Part shown: piece after piece, positions 18,228 to 27,074 of the stretch
How positions within the stretch are numbered: the stretch's first letter is position 1
How the letters are laid out: the number at the start of each line of letters is the position of its first letter
Virus record (IMG/VR): IMGVR_UViG_3300031754_000001
Location: 62,001-126,000 of that record
Direction: 5' to 3' (one strand)
Length of the DNA: 64,000 nucleotides
From: a virus
Notes under the pieces: generated by a model
The model's database searches: none
What the model was told of the DNA's origin: nothing
Seen by the model: the letters and a program-made list of their open reading frames with translations, nothing else
Translations under genes and position numbers: made by a program

Positions 18228-18568
18228 CGGTTCCTCCGGTCATCTAGGTACGACAGGTCCACGTCATCGAGCCCGCCGGCACTCGCGGCGATGTCGTCGT
18301 GCAGCTTGGGCACCTCAGCTTCCAGGCTGGCTATCTCGGCTAGCAGGATCCCGATCTGGCCCTGGCGGAGATCATGGCCGTCCCAGTTCGGATGCTGGGT
18401 GACGGTGCGGCGCAGCGCGGTCAGCTGTTCCTGGTCGCTGGCCAGCAGCGCTTCCTTGCGGGCGATGGCCAGGCGCAGCGACAAGATGCGCTGCAGCCGG
18501 ATCTCGGTACCCGCGACCGGGTGCGGCTCGCGCGGTGGCGGCGAAACCGGTTCTCTCTTGCGGAACAT
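18224..18568 (-). CDS. coiled-coil protein
   Basis: 114 residues, with two long helices of heptad character (about 22-55 and 70-98) and no membrane segment. It overlaps the next gene by 4 nt and is probably co-translated with it. It may bridge the bitopic protein and another partner. No family recognised. Confidence 0.75.
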   Translation of the reverse strand: MFRKREPVSPPPREPHPVAGTEIRLQRILSLRLAIARKEALLASDQEQLTALRRTVTQHPNWDGHDLRQGQIGILLAEIASLEAEVPKLHDDIAASAGGLDDVDLSYLDDRRNR

Positions 18569-18581
18569 GAACGATTTCCCC

Positions 18582-19487
18582 CTAGTGCGGCCGAGCCGGG
18601 CCGGCCAGGTTCAGCCAGGCGCCCGCACCGGCCGCGGCCATGACCAGGAACCCGATGACGAGCAGCCCGCGGACCAGCCACGGGTTACGGGACGGCAGCC
18701 CGGCCAGGGTGACGTGATCAAGCAGCCAGTGCGTGCGGAACCGGTGCGCGGGAGTGCCGATCACCTTGTCGCCGCGCAGTGCGTTCAGGCCCTGGGTGCT
18801 ACGGACCTTGGCGGCCGAGCGCTCGGCGAAGAACCACTGGATGTCATCGGCGATCCGCTGGACTACCTTCGTGGCCGCAAGGCCGCCGGCGATGCCCATG
18901 GCCACCGTGATCCAGGTCCCGGCGGCCACCCACCCGTTCGCCTCAGACGCCAGCACGCCGAACCGGGCGGGCACCTCCAGGCCGTGCTGCTGCAACCAGG
19001 CGACTTTCCAGGCCAGCACGCCGATCACGGCGATGGGAATCAGCGCAACGCCGATCGCCAGCGGGACGCGAGTCAGGTACGCCTTCAGGCCCGGGTTGTC
19101 GTCAGCCGGGTATTTCGGCTTGGCGAACAACAGCCGGACGATGATGGTGGCGATCACGGCGATACCGACGTCGCGGATGTCATGCCGCCAGGCCACCCAC
19201 CAGGCCGGAGCCGCCTGGCTGGCCCAGTGGTACCCGAGCAGGTTGGAGGCATGCACCGGCAGCCGGTCCCACGGGTCTTTCAGGTACAGGACCGTCCACA
19301 GCCCCTGGCCGTAGCCGACCGCGTACCGGACCTGGAAGGCGGCGAAATAGCCGAAGCTGACCGCCCATTTGATCAGGTGCGCGATGACCACACTCCAGAG
19401 AACGGATTCCAGGCCCAGCCAGGACAGCAGGCGGATCTTCGGGATGTCCAGCCGGGTTTCCTGCTGGGTGACAGGGATGGCGGTCAT
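18582..19487 (-). CDS. polytopic membrane protein, unknown
   Basis: 301 residues with about five hydrophobic segments (near 25-55, 103-122, 140-165, 185-210 and 278-297) separated by charged loops, including a long cytosolic loop at about 210-275 with an amphipathic helix (KVVQRIADDIQWFFAERSA). No transporter motif was found. ATG 19487 overlaps the upstream stop by 4 nt. Confidence 0.78.
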   Translation of the reverse strand: MTAIPVTQQETRLDIPKIRLLSWLGLESVLWSVVIAHLIKWAVSFGYFAAFQVRYAVGYGQGLWTVLYLKDPWDRLPVHASNLLGYHWASQAAPAWWVAWRHDIRDVGIAVIATIIVRLLFAKPKYPADDNPGLKAYLTRVPLAIGVALIPIAVIGVLAWKVAWLQQHGLEVPARFGVLASEANGWVAAGTWITVAMGIAGGLAATKVVQRIADDIQWFFAERSAAKVRSTQGLNALRGDKVIGTPAHRFRTHWLLDHVTLAGLPSRNPWLVRGLLVIGFLVMAAAGAGAWLNLAGPARPH

Positions 19488-20032
19488 GAGATGATCTCCT
19501 GTTCCGTGTTATCCGCATGCTGCTCAGCTTCGCGCAGGGCAGCGATGACAGGACCGGATACGAAGCTGACGATCGCGGACCATTCCTGCGGGTCCATGTC
19601 CTTGATCAGCTTGTGAATGACAACTGATTCCGGCGAATCCACGGCCTTGCGGAACGCGGTGTGGAAACCCTCGCCGATCATGGACCGGATGTCCTCTTCG
19701 GTCACCCCGTGCAAGCCGCCGATCGCATGCAGCTGCTCGCGCAGGACCAGGATCTCGCTGATCAGGGCCAGGGTGCCAGCCGGGGAGGATAGCCCGTTCT
19801 CCGCGTGACGCCGGGCGCGGGCCAGGTCCTTGTCACTCATCCCGCCCGTCAGCGGCAGCGGTCCCGGCGGGGTGTCGGGGATGCTCGCGCCCAGTTCCCA
19901 CAATGCCGCGTGCGCGGCCCGGACACGCCGGCGTCCGTCGTACCCGATAGGCCCGGACGCGTTCTCGTAGACGTCCTTGATTTCGGTTATGGCGGCCAGG
20001 AACTGCTGCCGCTGGGTCGGCTTCCCGTTCAT
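19484..20032 (-). CDS. unknown helical cytosolic protein
   Basis: 182 residues, predicted mostly helical, with no signal or membrane segment. It sits between the lipoprotein gene and a polytopic membrane protein, with 4-nt overlaps on both sides, so it belongs to the same expression unit. Function unknown. Confidence 0.75.
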   Translation of the reverse strand: MNGKPTQRQQFLAAITEIKDVYENASGPIGYDGRRRVRAAHAALWELGASIPDTPPGPLPLTGGMSDKDLARARRHAENGLSSPAGTLALISEILVLREQLHAIGGLHGVTEEDIRSMIGEGFHTAFRKAVDSPESVVIHKLIKDMDPQEWSAIVSFVSGPVIAALREAEQHADNTEQEIIS

Positions 20033-20493
20033 GCCGGGCTCCCGGCCGTCGCACTCGGGCTTGCATTAGCCGCCAGGGCCGCGGTGTAAGCCGCCTGGGC
20101 GCACGGCTGCCAGCCGGACTGGCGGAGCGCGGCCACGCTGCCCAGCTTCTGGTAGGCGGCGGCCAGGCACTTGCCCAGGCTGATCTCGATCGCGTGCCGG
20201 GCGTGCGCGTCCTGGACGGCCGGGATCTTGCCCTCGGCGCAGGACCTGGCCGTGGTCACCGGGTGCGGCTGCGCCATGGCCTGCTGGGTGAAGCACGGGC
20301 TGAAGATTTTCTCAGCCTGCCGCATGTCCGCCGATGCGGTGGGGTTGGCCATGGCCGAGCTGGCCCGCGCGGCGGCGGAACTGGCGTTACCGCCGGCCTG
20401 CCCGCTGTGCGAGGAGCCGCAGGCGGTCATCACCGCCAGGATTACCGCTGCGATAACGGCCGCCGTCAGCCTCGCGAGGATCTTCGTGCTCAT
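20029..20493 (-). CDS. putative lipoprotein
   Basis: 154 residues from ATG 20493 (second of two adjacent ATGs; ACAGGAGATC upstream favours it by spacing). A hydrophobic signal ends in a lipobox-like MTAC with the Cys at about 26, followed by a Ser/Ala/Gly-rich spacer and a helical domain with three more Cys. This predicts an exported protein anchored to the outer face of the host membrane. It is not a recognised family. Superinfection-exclusion lipoproteins are a possible analogy only. Confidence 0.7.
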   Translation of the reverse strand: MSTKILARLTAAVIAAVILAVMTACGSSHSGQAGGNASSAAARASSAMANPTASADMRQAEKIFSPCFTQQAMAQPHPVTTARSCAEGKIPAVQDAHARHAIEISLGKCLAAAYQKLGSVAALRQSGWQPCAQAAYTAALAANASPSATAGSPA

Positions 20494-20594
20494 CATGATC
20501 TCCTGTCTGATTCCGTGGTCTGGGATCTTAGGTGCCGGGTACCAGTACATGCGCGGGATTACCCTGGCCCGGCCGGCCGCGTGCCGCTAAGCTG

Positions 20595-20717
20595 TCAGCC
20601 GCTCTTTTCCCTGTCCTCGTATTTAGCGGCGTTCTTCCTGTCCTGGTCAACGCGGGCCTGCTGGGCCGTGTCCTTCCGGATCTGCTGCCGGGCCAGTTCC
20701 TTCGCCCTGTTCTTCAC
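20595..20717 (-). CDS. 40-residue charged protein
   Basis: GTG 20717 follows GAGAGGAGGGAACCC, a strong ribosome site. The product MKNRAKELARQQIRKDTAQQ... is one highly charged amphipathic helix. Third positions are G/C-biased. Function unknown. Confidence 0.6.
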   Translation of the reverse strand: MKNRAKELARQQIRKDTAQQARVDQDRKNAAKYEDREKSG

Positions 20718-20730
20718 GGGTTCCCTCCTC

Positions 20731-20892
20731 TCAGGGATCGCTGCACACCTGCGTAAAGTGCGGTTTCCCGGCCATGGACGGAGCCAGGTGGCAGGTCGGC
20801 TGCGGGCTCATCGCCAGCCAGGTAATCAGGCCGGTCAGCACCCCGATGGCGAAAATGAGCAGCAGGCCGGCCCAGTCCCGGATGAACCTCAT
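20731..20892 (-). CDS. 53-residue single-pass membrane protein
   Basis: ATG 20892 overlaps the upstream stop by 4 nt. One N-terminal hydrophobic helix (about 7-28) is followed by a short tail with two Cys. A secreted or membrane peptide of unknown role. Confidence 0.65.
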   Translation of the reverse strand: MRFIRDWAGLLLIFAIGVLTGLITWLAMSPQPTCHLAPSMAGKPHFTQVCSDP

Positions 20893-21206
20893 GCCAGCGG
20901 GTTCCGTGCTTCCGTCCGCCGGAGCGTGACAGACTTCGGGCTGGTGTAATCGAGAAGCCACCGGAACAACCCCTCGAACGGATTAATGATATTGAGTGAT
21001 ACCCGGACGGTCTCGCCTTCCATCTGGACGCCCTCCCCGATCTCCTCGTTGAGGAAACCCCACTCGCTCTCCGCCTGCTCGCGGCAGAACTTGTAGAATT
21101 CCGCGGCCTCGCCCAGGCCGCCCTCGTACATTCCCGCGTCGATGGTGTCCTGGACGGAATCGAATTCCGCGGTCATCAGCCACCGCTCCTCCAATAGCCT
21201 GCTCAT
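20889..21206 (-). CDS. unknown acidic protein
   Basis: 105 residues. A helical, acidic N-terminal half (EFDSVQDTIDAGMYEGGLGE) is followed by a beta-like segment. It overlaps both neighbours by 4 nt. No recognised domain. Confidence 0.72.
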   Translation of the reverse strand: MSRLLEERWLMTAEFDSVQDTIDAGMYEGGLGEAAEFYKFCREQAESEWGFLNEEIGEGVQMEGETVRVSLNIINPFEGLFRWLLDYTSPKSVTLRRTEARNPLA

Positions 21207-21505
21207 GCCGGGTCCTCCGCGGCTTGCGCTTTCAGGTGCTGGACGGCCATCCCGGCGATGAGCCCGTCAAGCCAGACCGCGGCGAGCTGAACTTCCCGGC
21301 GCTGAGTCCCCGGATTCCGGGCCATGCGCCTTACGGCGACGAGTGCCCGCTGGCCGGCCATGTAAGCAGCAGAATCCGGGTCCAGGTACCGGGCGATCAT
21401 GTCCGTGACGGGCTGCCCGGATTCCGCCTGGGCGTCCTGGCGGATCAGCACCTGGGACAGCAGCCAGAAATCCGGGTGGTCCGGCCGTCCCGGGAACTCG
21501 CTCAC
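21203..21505 (-). CDS. unknown helical protein
   Basis: 100 residues from GTG 21505 in a GTGA overlap. Predicted helical, no membrane segment, no recognised family. Confidence 0.72.
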   Translation of the reverse strand: MSEFPGRPDHPDFWLLSQVLIRQDAQAESGQPVTDMIARYLDPDSAAYMAGQRALVAVRRMARNPGTQRREVQLAAVWLDGLIAGMAVQHLKAQAAEDPA

Positions 21506-21888
21506 GACAGCGCCGCCGTCAGCCGCCCGAGCGGGCTGTCTGGCGCGATTTCCGCCGGCATGCCCAGCGCGGCCCTGGCCCAGGGCTGGTTCAGGACCTC
21601 GATCAGCGGGGCCAGGTCCTCGCGGACGCCAGCCGGGATCTCGCCGGCATCCAGGACGGGTTCGCCGGCATCCAGTGCGGGTTCGCCGTCAGCGAGCGCA
21701 TCGATCGTACCGAGGGCAATCCGCGCGTGCTCGTACTTGATGACGCTGGCCGTGAACCCGTCCCTGGGCACGTCGCCGGCTTCGAGGGCCGCCTGGTGCT
21801 CAGTGATGGCTTCCTGGATCAGCTTGAGGGACCGCTTCGCCGCGGTGAGATTCCGCGTTCGCCGGGTCCTGGCGGGATTTGCCGTCAT
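21502..21888 (-). CDS. unknown helical protein
   Basis: 128 residues. The N-terminus is basic (TRRTRNLTAAKRSLKLIQEA), and an internal near-repeat (DGEPALDAGEPVLDAGE) lies at about 67-84. The leader ATAGGAGAAACACGATC is shared with the zinc-ribbon gene at 22201-22359. Confidence 0.72.
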   Translation of the reverse strand: MTANPARTRRTRNLTAAKRSLKLIQEAITEHQAALEAGDVPRDGFTASVIKYEHARIALGTIDALADGEPALDAGEPVLDAGEIPAGVREDLAPLIEVLNQPWARAALGMPAEIAPDSPLGRLTAALS

Positions 21889-21901
21889 GATCGTGTTTCT
21901 C

Positions 21902-22204
21902 CTATCGGGGCAGCGAAGACAGGGTTCCGGTTACTGCCGGGCACCAGTCCTCGTGCAGCTTATTTTCCGGCTGGGCACAGCCAGCGCAAATGCGGTCGCG
22001 CACCAGGCTTCCGTAGCCGGGCCGGGCCGGGATTTCCAGGGCGCCGCCGAGAATGGCCAGCCCGACCGGGACGACCGCGGCCACGGGCTCGCCGTCATCC
22101 GTCAGCCAGGTGATCCGGTCCTGGTTCCTGGCCAGGCCGATAGCCTCGCGCAAGGCCTGCTCGTTGTCGCCGAGACCGTACAGGCTGATGTCCAGCTCAT
22201 TCAT
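21902..22204 (-). CDS. Phd-like fold protein with Cys cluster
   Basis: 100 residues. The N-terminal part (EQALREAIGLARNQDRITWLTDDGEPVAAVVPV) resembles the Phd/YefM antitoxin DNA-binding fold: a helix, then two strands with the G-x-PVA element. The C-terminal half has CAGCAQ and a later Cys, possibly a metal site. No toxin gene is recognised next to it, so the fold may serve as a regulator. Confidence 0.6.
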   Translation of the reverse strand: MNELDISLYGLGDNEQALREAIGLARNQDRITWLTDDGEPVAAVVPVGLAILGGALEIPARPGYGSLVRDRICAGCAQPENKLHEDWCPAVTGTLSSLPR

Positions 22205-22359
22205 GACGGCCCCTCCGTCCGGGCTGAGGGCAGCGGGAGGTCATGGCTGGGTGCGTCGTAGCACACATCGGTCTGGCCGCAGACCTCGCAGGGACCCGCG
22301 CTCCGGGTCATGGTTTCCGGCCAGCCGTTCTTCCTCTGGCACTCCGGGCAGTAGAACAT
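22201..22359 (-). CDS. zinc-ribbon microprotein
   Basis: 52 residues with CPEC at 4-7 and CEVC at about 24-27, a typical zinc ribbon. The start is set by the leader ATAGGAGAAACACG, repeated upstream of the gene at 21502-21888. It overlaps the next gene by 4 nt. Confidence 0.7.
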   Translation of the reverse strand: MFYCPECQRKNGWPETMTRSAGPCEVCGQTDVCYDAPSHDLPLPSARTEGPS

Positions 22360-22369
22360 CGTGTTTCTC

Positions 22370-24631
22370 CTATCGGCTGAGCCGGTGCAGGGTGCGGTCT
22401 TTCGACGGCTGCTTGAGCGGCAGCCAGGACGGCCCGCGGATGTGCCCCCGGACCGGGGTGATGCGGATCGTCTGCCCGTTGGCCAGGCACACCGCGCAGA
22501 TGTCGTGGTCATCGTCATCGGCGTAACCGGTACGGCCGGCCGGGACTGCCTCGTGCCGCCGGCGCCTGCCCTCGCCGTCCTCGTCGGTGTAGGGATCGAT
22601 ATGCCGGTGAAAATCTGCCACCCACCACTTGCAGGTCCGGCTGACGTCGCGGTGGCCGGGCAGCTCGTCGCTGATATAGGTGATCCGGCGCAGGGTGATA
22701 ACGTGCACCTGGCTGCCGTGCTTGAGCGACTTCTGCGCCCGGCGCGCGGTGTGCGGGCTGGCCGCCGGAGTGCTCCGCGTCGCGGTCAGCTCCATCACCA
22801 GGTATGCCCACAGGATGTGGATAAGCGCGATCATGGCCTCGCCCTGCGCCTCGAACCCGGAGTTAACGGTGAACCGGCGGTCGAACGGGATCACCGAGAT
22901 GTGCTGCGGGACGAGCTGCCCGGTCAGGCTGGCCGCCCGGTCCGCGCGCCGGGGATCATCCCAGCGGCCGAACGCCACATCGTCGCTGATCAGGGTCCAC
23001 AGGATGACCCGGGCAGCATCGACGGAGGTCATCCGGCCATCCGGACCCGGATAGGCGACGGTGACTTTCTCCCAGGACAGCGCGCGGAACGGCATGAAGT
23101 ACCCGGACGATTCCAGCATCACCCAGGGCCGGTCCAGCCAGGCGAACCCGGCGTGACCAGGCAGCTCGCCGGCGTCCAGGTAAGCGATGCCGAGCCCGAT
23201 CCGGTCGAACACCTCCCGCATCCTGGCCACCATCGGGGCGGTCACCTGGTAGGTCCGCGCCTCGCGCAGGCTGTGCGCGATGATCCCGGCGAACTGGGCG
23301 CCCTCATCCGGCCCGGCCGGGACCTGGCTCAGGTCGGCCGGCCAGAACATCAGGGCCGACCGGTCCGGGTCATCCCACTGAGCCTGGGAATCGCGGATCA
23401 GGTACCCGAGGTAGTCGGCCAGGTCACCGCTGCCTGAGGCGTAGTGCCGGGCCAGCCAGGCGTGCATGTCGAGTACCTGGTCCGCGGTCCAGCTCGTCCG
23501 CACCGGGATGGCCTGCGCCTGCGCGGCGTCGCGGATCAGATGGCGGGGGTCGGAATTGGCGATCAGCTGCCGGGCACGCTCGTGGCTGGCTTTCAGCGCT
23601 TCCTCACGGCGGTGCGCGGCAGTCAGCGCCCTGGCGATTTCCGGGGCCAGCCGGTTCAGTTCTTCCCTGCCAACGCCGGCGGCCAGCCGCGCGGTCAGGC
23701 CGGGGGAAGCCGCCTCCAGCACCCGGGCAAACCGGGCCGATTCCTCGCTGACGCCCTCCACCGTGACCTCGGAATAGCCCTTGTGCTCCTGCACCGTGAC
23801 CTCATCAGGCAGCGGGACACCGGGAACGAGGCCGGCCCGGCCCCTGCGGAGAGCCGCCACGATATCGTCCTCATCCGCCCTGGCGGTGGCTCCGGCATGC
23901 CGGGCGGCCAGCTCCGGCGCGCCTGTCCCGGCTACGGCAGTCCGGGATTCGCCGAGCGTGCGCGGCAGGCCCAGGTCGATGTTCGCCCCGCGCAGGAGCG
24001 CATCGCTCTCCGCAGGGGTCTGCGGCCCGGTAGGCAGGCGGGTCCCGCCCCCGCGCTCGCCGAAAGCCTGGTTCGCGCCACTGGCGTACCTCGCGGGCAG
24101 CGGCTGGTCAGGGCGCCGGAACGCCGCGGGGATCTCCGGCAGGCGCCCTTTCCCGGTTTCCTCCGGGTCGCCGTGGACTATATGCCCGCTGGGTCCCGGC
24201 TTGATGATCCGCGGATGCAGCTCGTCTTGCTCGCGGTACCCGACCGTGATTTCCCCGGCATCGAAATGCTCCTCGAAAGACAGCTGGTCCAGCTCGCCGG
24301 ACGTGATGACCTGGCTCTCGCCAGACAGCCGGAGGTTCTGCCAGACTCTCGCCCCGGCCGCCACCGGGGTACCGTCCTCCATCACCATGGGCCTGTTCAA
24401 GGTACCCAGCAGTGCCCCGGCGCCATCCGGCCTGCCCTCCTCCGTCGTGATGATCACGTCGATCTCCGCGTCAAGGTCCTTCCCGCGCAGCGACGGATGC
24501 AGGTTCTCCTCAGCCAGGGCGTTGCCCTTCAGCTCAGAGAGCGAGCCGAACCCGCCCTGGGCCAGGGCCGCCTGGCTGCCCGGGGATTTTTTCCCTTGCC
24601 GGCGATCCCGGCGCTTCCGGCCCTTGCTCAC
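22370..24631 (-). CDS. 753-residue protein of unknown function
   Basis: Starts at GTG 24631 after AGGAGGAAGCT. The very basic N-terminus (KGRKRRDRRQGKK) is followed by a long polar, probably disordered region to ~240, then a helical body (~250-560) and a C-terminal domain with ICAVC and a terminal basic segment. The end (VRGHIRGPSWLPLKQPSKD) recalls a C-terminal element, RGHWR...IKGP, common in uncharacterised actinobacterial mobile-element proteins. No enzymatic motif is identifiable. It may bind nucleic acid. Confidence 0.75.
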   Translation of the reverse strand: MSKGRKRRDRRQGKKSPGSQAALAQGGFGSLSELKGNALAEENLHPSLRGKDLDAEIDVIITTEEGRPDGAGALLGTLNRPMVMEDGTPVAAGARVWQNLRLSGESQVITSGELDQLSFEEHFDAGEITVGYREQDELHPRIIKPGPSGHIVHGDPEETGKGRLPEIPAAFRRPDQPLPARYASGANQAFGERGGGTRLPTGPQTPAESDALLRGANIDLGLPRTLGESRTAVAGTGAPELAARHAGATARADEDDIVAALRRGRAGLVPGVPLPDEVTVQEHKGYSEVTVEGVSEESARFARVLEAASPGLTARLAAGVGREELNRLAPEIARALTAAHRREEALKASHERARQLIANSDPRHLIRDAAQAQAIPVRTSWTADQVLDMHAWLARHYASGSGDLADYLGYLIRDSQAQWDDPDRSALMFWPADLSQVPAGPDEGAQFAGIIAHSLREARTYQVTAPMVARMREVFDRIGLGIAYLDAGELPGHAGFAWLDRPWVMLESSGYFMPFRALSWEKVTVAYPGPDGRMTSVDAARVILWTLISDDVAFGRWDDPRRADRAASLTGQLVPQHISVIPFDRRFTVNSGFEAQGEAMIALIHILWAYLVMELTATRSTPAASPHTARRAQKSLKHGSQVHVITLRRITYISDELPGHRDVSRTCKWWVADFHRHIDPYTDEDGEGRRRRHEAVPAGRTGYADDDDHDICAVCLANGQTIRITPVRGHIRGPSWLPLKQPSKDRTLHRLSR

Positions 24632-24736
24632 AGCTTCCTCCTCTCCTGGGCATCATCTGTGCTCACCGGCAAGCCGCGCTTCTCCCGGACCAGTACCCCC
24701 GGGCCGGCGCGGAATCGTACGCATCGCGGATCATGG

Positions 24737-25078
24737 CTAAGACCGCCCCCGGGATTCCGGGTACAGCGACTCTGGCGGCGCGAACGGGTCCCGCTCATGC
24801 GGGTGGCCGTCATGCGCCGTCTCGCCGGCCGCGTGCTCGTGCTTATGCGCGTGCAGGAGACGGCGCCCGTCCGGTCCCGTGTGATAGTGATACTGATCGT
24901 GCGAGACCAGCGGGTTGCCGTCCCGCTCCCGGGCGATCTCGTCACACCGGTCGGCCTGGGCATCCAGGATCTCGGCGGCCTGCTGCCGGCCGCTGTTGTG
25001 CACCCAGCCGCGAGCGCGACCGGCCCCGGCACGGAACACGCTGGCCAGGTCCGCCCAGTCTCGCGCGTCCGTCGGCAT
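24737..25078 (-). CDS. His-rich unknown protein
   Basis: 113 residues after GGAGGGCTGAGGCC. Helical N-terminus, then a His-rich tract (HDQYHYHTGPDGRRLLHAHK, further His to ~92) that could bind metal. No confident gene is seen in the 105 nt between its stop and the next start. Confidence 0.68.
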   Translation of the reverse strand: MPTDARDWADLASVFRAGAGRARGWVHNSGRQQAAEILDAQADRCDEIARERDGNPLVSHDQYHYHTGPDGRRLLHAHKHEHAAGETAHDGHPHERDPFAPPESLYPESRGRS

Positions 25079-25082
25079 GGCC

Positions 25083-25355
25083 TCAGCCCTCCGGATTCTC
25101 CGCGGCCGGCATCTCTCCCCGCTCCAGCACGGCGAGGTCCGCGGGATCCGCGTAGTAGTCGTAGTCCAGCAGCTCGCCCAGCACCGCGGCGAAGGCGGTC
25201 TCGCGCAGCTGCATCAGGTGCTCCTCCTGCGGGCTGGCCCCGGAATTAACGATCCCGGCGGTGGCGAACGGCAGCGGCATGGCCGCGCTGACGGCAAGGT
25301 ACGCGTGCCGGACGCTCCTGGTCAGCTCGCCCAGGTCCTGGATCTCGCGGGCCAT
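25083..25355 (-). CDS. unknown helical protein
   Basis: 90 residues, helical, with an acidic C-terminal half. It is preceded by AGAAGGAGAGACC. Its end supplies the ribosome site of the following gene. No recognised domain. Confidence 0.68.
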   Translation of the reverse strand: MAREIQDLGELTRSVRHAYLAVSAAMPLPFATAGIVNSGASPQEEHLMQLRETAFAAVLGELLDYDYYADPADLAVLERGEMPAAENPEG

Positions 25356-25375
25356 GGTCTCTCCTTCTCAATCGC

Positions 25376-25561
25376 TCAGAACAGCGGGTCTTTCAGCTGG
25401 CCGTTCTCATCCAGCAGGTCATCGCACAGCTTGTCAGCCAGCTCGCGGCGGGTCATTGTCACGATCCTGCCGCCTATGCTGACTTCGATCTCTTCATCCC
25501 ACCGCGGGCTGCTCCACAACGGAGAATCCCCGGCGAACCAGTCCTGCGGCCTCGCTGCCAT
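25376..25561 (-). CDS. 61-residue unknown protein
   Basis: ATG 25561 follows AGGAAAGGAAGGCCTG. A central beta-like element (IEVSIGGRIVTMTRRELADKL) reads like a small regulatory or capping protein. Function unknown. Confidence 0.62.
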   Translation of the reverse strand: MAARPQDWFAGDSPLWSSPRWDEEIEVSIGGRIVTMTRRELADKLCDDLLDENGQLKDPLF

Positions 25562-25589
25562 CAGGCCTTCCTTTCCTGCCGGTGGTCCG

Positions 25590-25624
25590 GCCCGCCGTCC
25601 CGGCTGGATCCCGGGACGGCGGGC
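25590..25624 (-). terminator. 14-bp perfect stem-loop after the DUF932 gene
   Basis: 25590-25603 pairs perfectly with 25611-25624 around a 7-nt loop, 17 nt past the DUF932 stop. There is no T-tract in the minus direction, so partial termination or RNA stabilisation is likelier than full termination. Confidence 0.6.
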
Positions 25625-25640
25625 TGGCGCTGGTGACGGC

Positions 25641-26960
25641 TCAGCGGGCCAGCCGGGCGGCGTGGGCCATCACGTCCAGCGCCCTGGCGTCCAGCTCGGC
25701 CGCGCGGTCGGCACTGTCCAGGGTCTGGCTGACGGAGGTGACGGCGTTGGCCACCCCGCCGGAGGTGTACGAGCCGCCGCGCAGGAAATGCGCCAGGATG
25801 TCAGCCGCCTCGCCCTGGGTGAACCCGGCTGCCTTGGACACGTCCCTGATAACCTCCTCGGGCTTGCCCACCGGGGCGCCGGCCAGCGCCTCGATCTCGG
25901 TCACCTTGCCGAAGAACCACTCGGGGGTGAGGAACTGCTGCACGGCGTCGGCGGCCTGGCTGGTGATCAGCTCCAGTTCCTTCTCCATGGTCTCCGCGGA
26001 CCAGGCGATGATGCCCTCATCCTTGAGCGAGCCGAGGTGCACCGCGCGGTCAGCCGAGGCGGTGAGGGTAAGCCGGTTGCCGCAGATCTGCACGACGATC
26101 TCCGGCGCGATCGAGCGGGCGCCCTCGCCGACGTCGGAGTTGGTGACCTTCAGGCCGGCGAACACGACCGGCTCCTGGCCGGCCGGGTAGTCCTTGCCCT
26201 CGCGCTTAGCCGCGGCCAGCGCCCGCTGCAGGGCCTCGCCTCCGGCACCGAAGTGGCCGGCTTGCAGCTTCATGCCGGGGCGGTCGCCGTGGCCGGCCCG
26301 TCTGACGCCGCCGGGGCCGTCGAACGGGGACCGGTAGCCGTCTAGCAGTTTCGGGGCGTAGGCGGCGATCTCGGGCACTGAGAACCGGACGTGCATCCGG
26401 CGGTCGGTCAGGTCGGACACGTCGGGAACGGCATTGACCCCGGCCTTGCGGAGCCCGTCCATGACCGCGAGCAGGACGTCCAGGTTATCGATGATCTTGT
26501 ACCGGGGGGATAGCACGGCGCGCAGCACGCCGTCCGTTACCTCATCGCCCTTGAGCAGCCGGAGCAGGATCGCCCCGTCGAACGGCGGGTAGTTCCGGTC
26601 CTCGCCGTCGATGGTCTCGCTGCCGCCGTGCAGGAAGCCGCTGACGTTGGCGTCCCACAGGTCGGTGCGGGCCGGGTCCAGGCGGCGGAGTTTCTTGAGG
26701 TAGCCCCCGTCGATGCCGAGCAGCCCGGCCAGGCCCTCGTCACCGACCGCGGTAGGCCGGTAGACGCCCGCGGCCGAGGTGACGCCTTCCTCGCCGACCC
26801 ACTGGGTGGACTCGCCCGCGGCGACGGTGATGTTCCCGCCGTAGGCATCGATCATGCCGTGGCGGACCACGACGTCCAGGCGCCGGGCGCGTTGCTCCTG
26901 CAGGATGGCGAGGATGTCGGGCAGTCCGGCGTTCCTGGCCTCGGTGACGATCGCTGGCAT
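25641..26960 (-). CDS. DUF932 family phage/plasmid-like protein
   Basis: 439 residues from ATG 26960 after GGAGGGAACCAC. The central LSPRYKIIDNLDVLLAVMDG is the hallmark of DUF932, and length and the conserved C-terminal helical region agree. The family is common on phages and plasmids; its biochemical role is unsettled. It has its own upstream promoter and downstream stem-loop, so it is probably an independently and strongly expressed gene. Confidence 0.85.
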   Translation of the reverse strand: MPAIVTEARNAGLPDILAILQEQRARRLDVVVRHGMIDAYGGNITVAAGESTQWVGEEGVTSAAGVYRPTAVGDEGLAGLLGIDGGYLKKLRRLDPARTDLWDANVSGFLHGGSETIDGEDRNYPPFDGAILLRLLKGDEVTDGVLRAVLSPRYKIIDNLDVLLAVMDGLRKAGVNAVPDVSDLTDRRMHVRFSVPEIAAYAPKLLDGYRSPFDGPGGVRRAGHGDRPGMKLQAGHFGAGGEALQRALAAAKREGKDYPAGQEPVVFAGLKVTNSDVGEGARSIAPEIVVQICGNRLTLTASADRAVHLGSLKDEGIIAWSAETMEKELELITSQAADAVQQFLTPEWFFGKVTEIEALAGAPVGKPEEVIRDVSKAAGFTQGEAADILAHFLRGGSYTSGGVANAVTSVSQTLDSADRAAELDARALDVMAHAARLAR

Positions 26961-27010
26961 GTGGTTCCCTCCGGTAGCGGACTGATCTCGTGTCTGTGGC
27001 TGTCCTATTC

Positions 27011-27040
27011 AGTATACATCTACAATAGCGTCCCTGTCAA
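27011..27040 (-). promoter_or_regulatory. sigma70-like promoter of the DUF932 operon
   Basis: On the minus strand TTGACA (27040-27035) is 18 bp from TATACT (27016-27011). This matches consensus closely and lies in an unusually AT-rich stretch 51 bp upstream of the DUF932 start. Confidence 0.8.
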
Positions 27041-27074
27041 AACGAGCTGTGCAGCTAGTTTCTGGCAAGGCAGT

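Noticed and set aside
21902-22359. Toxin-antitoxin pair
   Set aside because: The Phd-like protein is followed by a zinc ribbon with no resemblance to Doc, RelE or other toxin families.
24632-24736. Small gene upstream of the 753-residue protein
   Set aside because: Only a 23-residue frame with no clear ribosome site was found; left as non-coding.
22361-25249. Two long plus-strand frames opposite the 753-residue gene
   Set aside because: Composition and lack of ribosome sites show they are antisense shadows.
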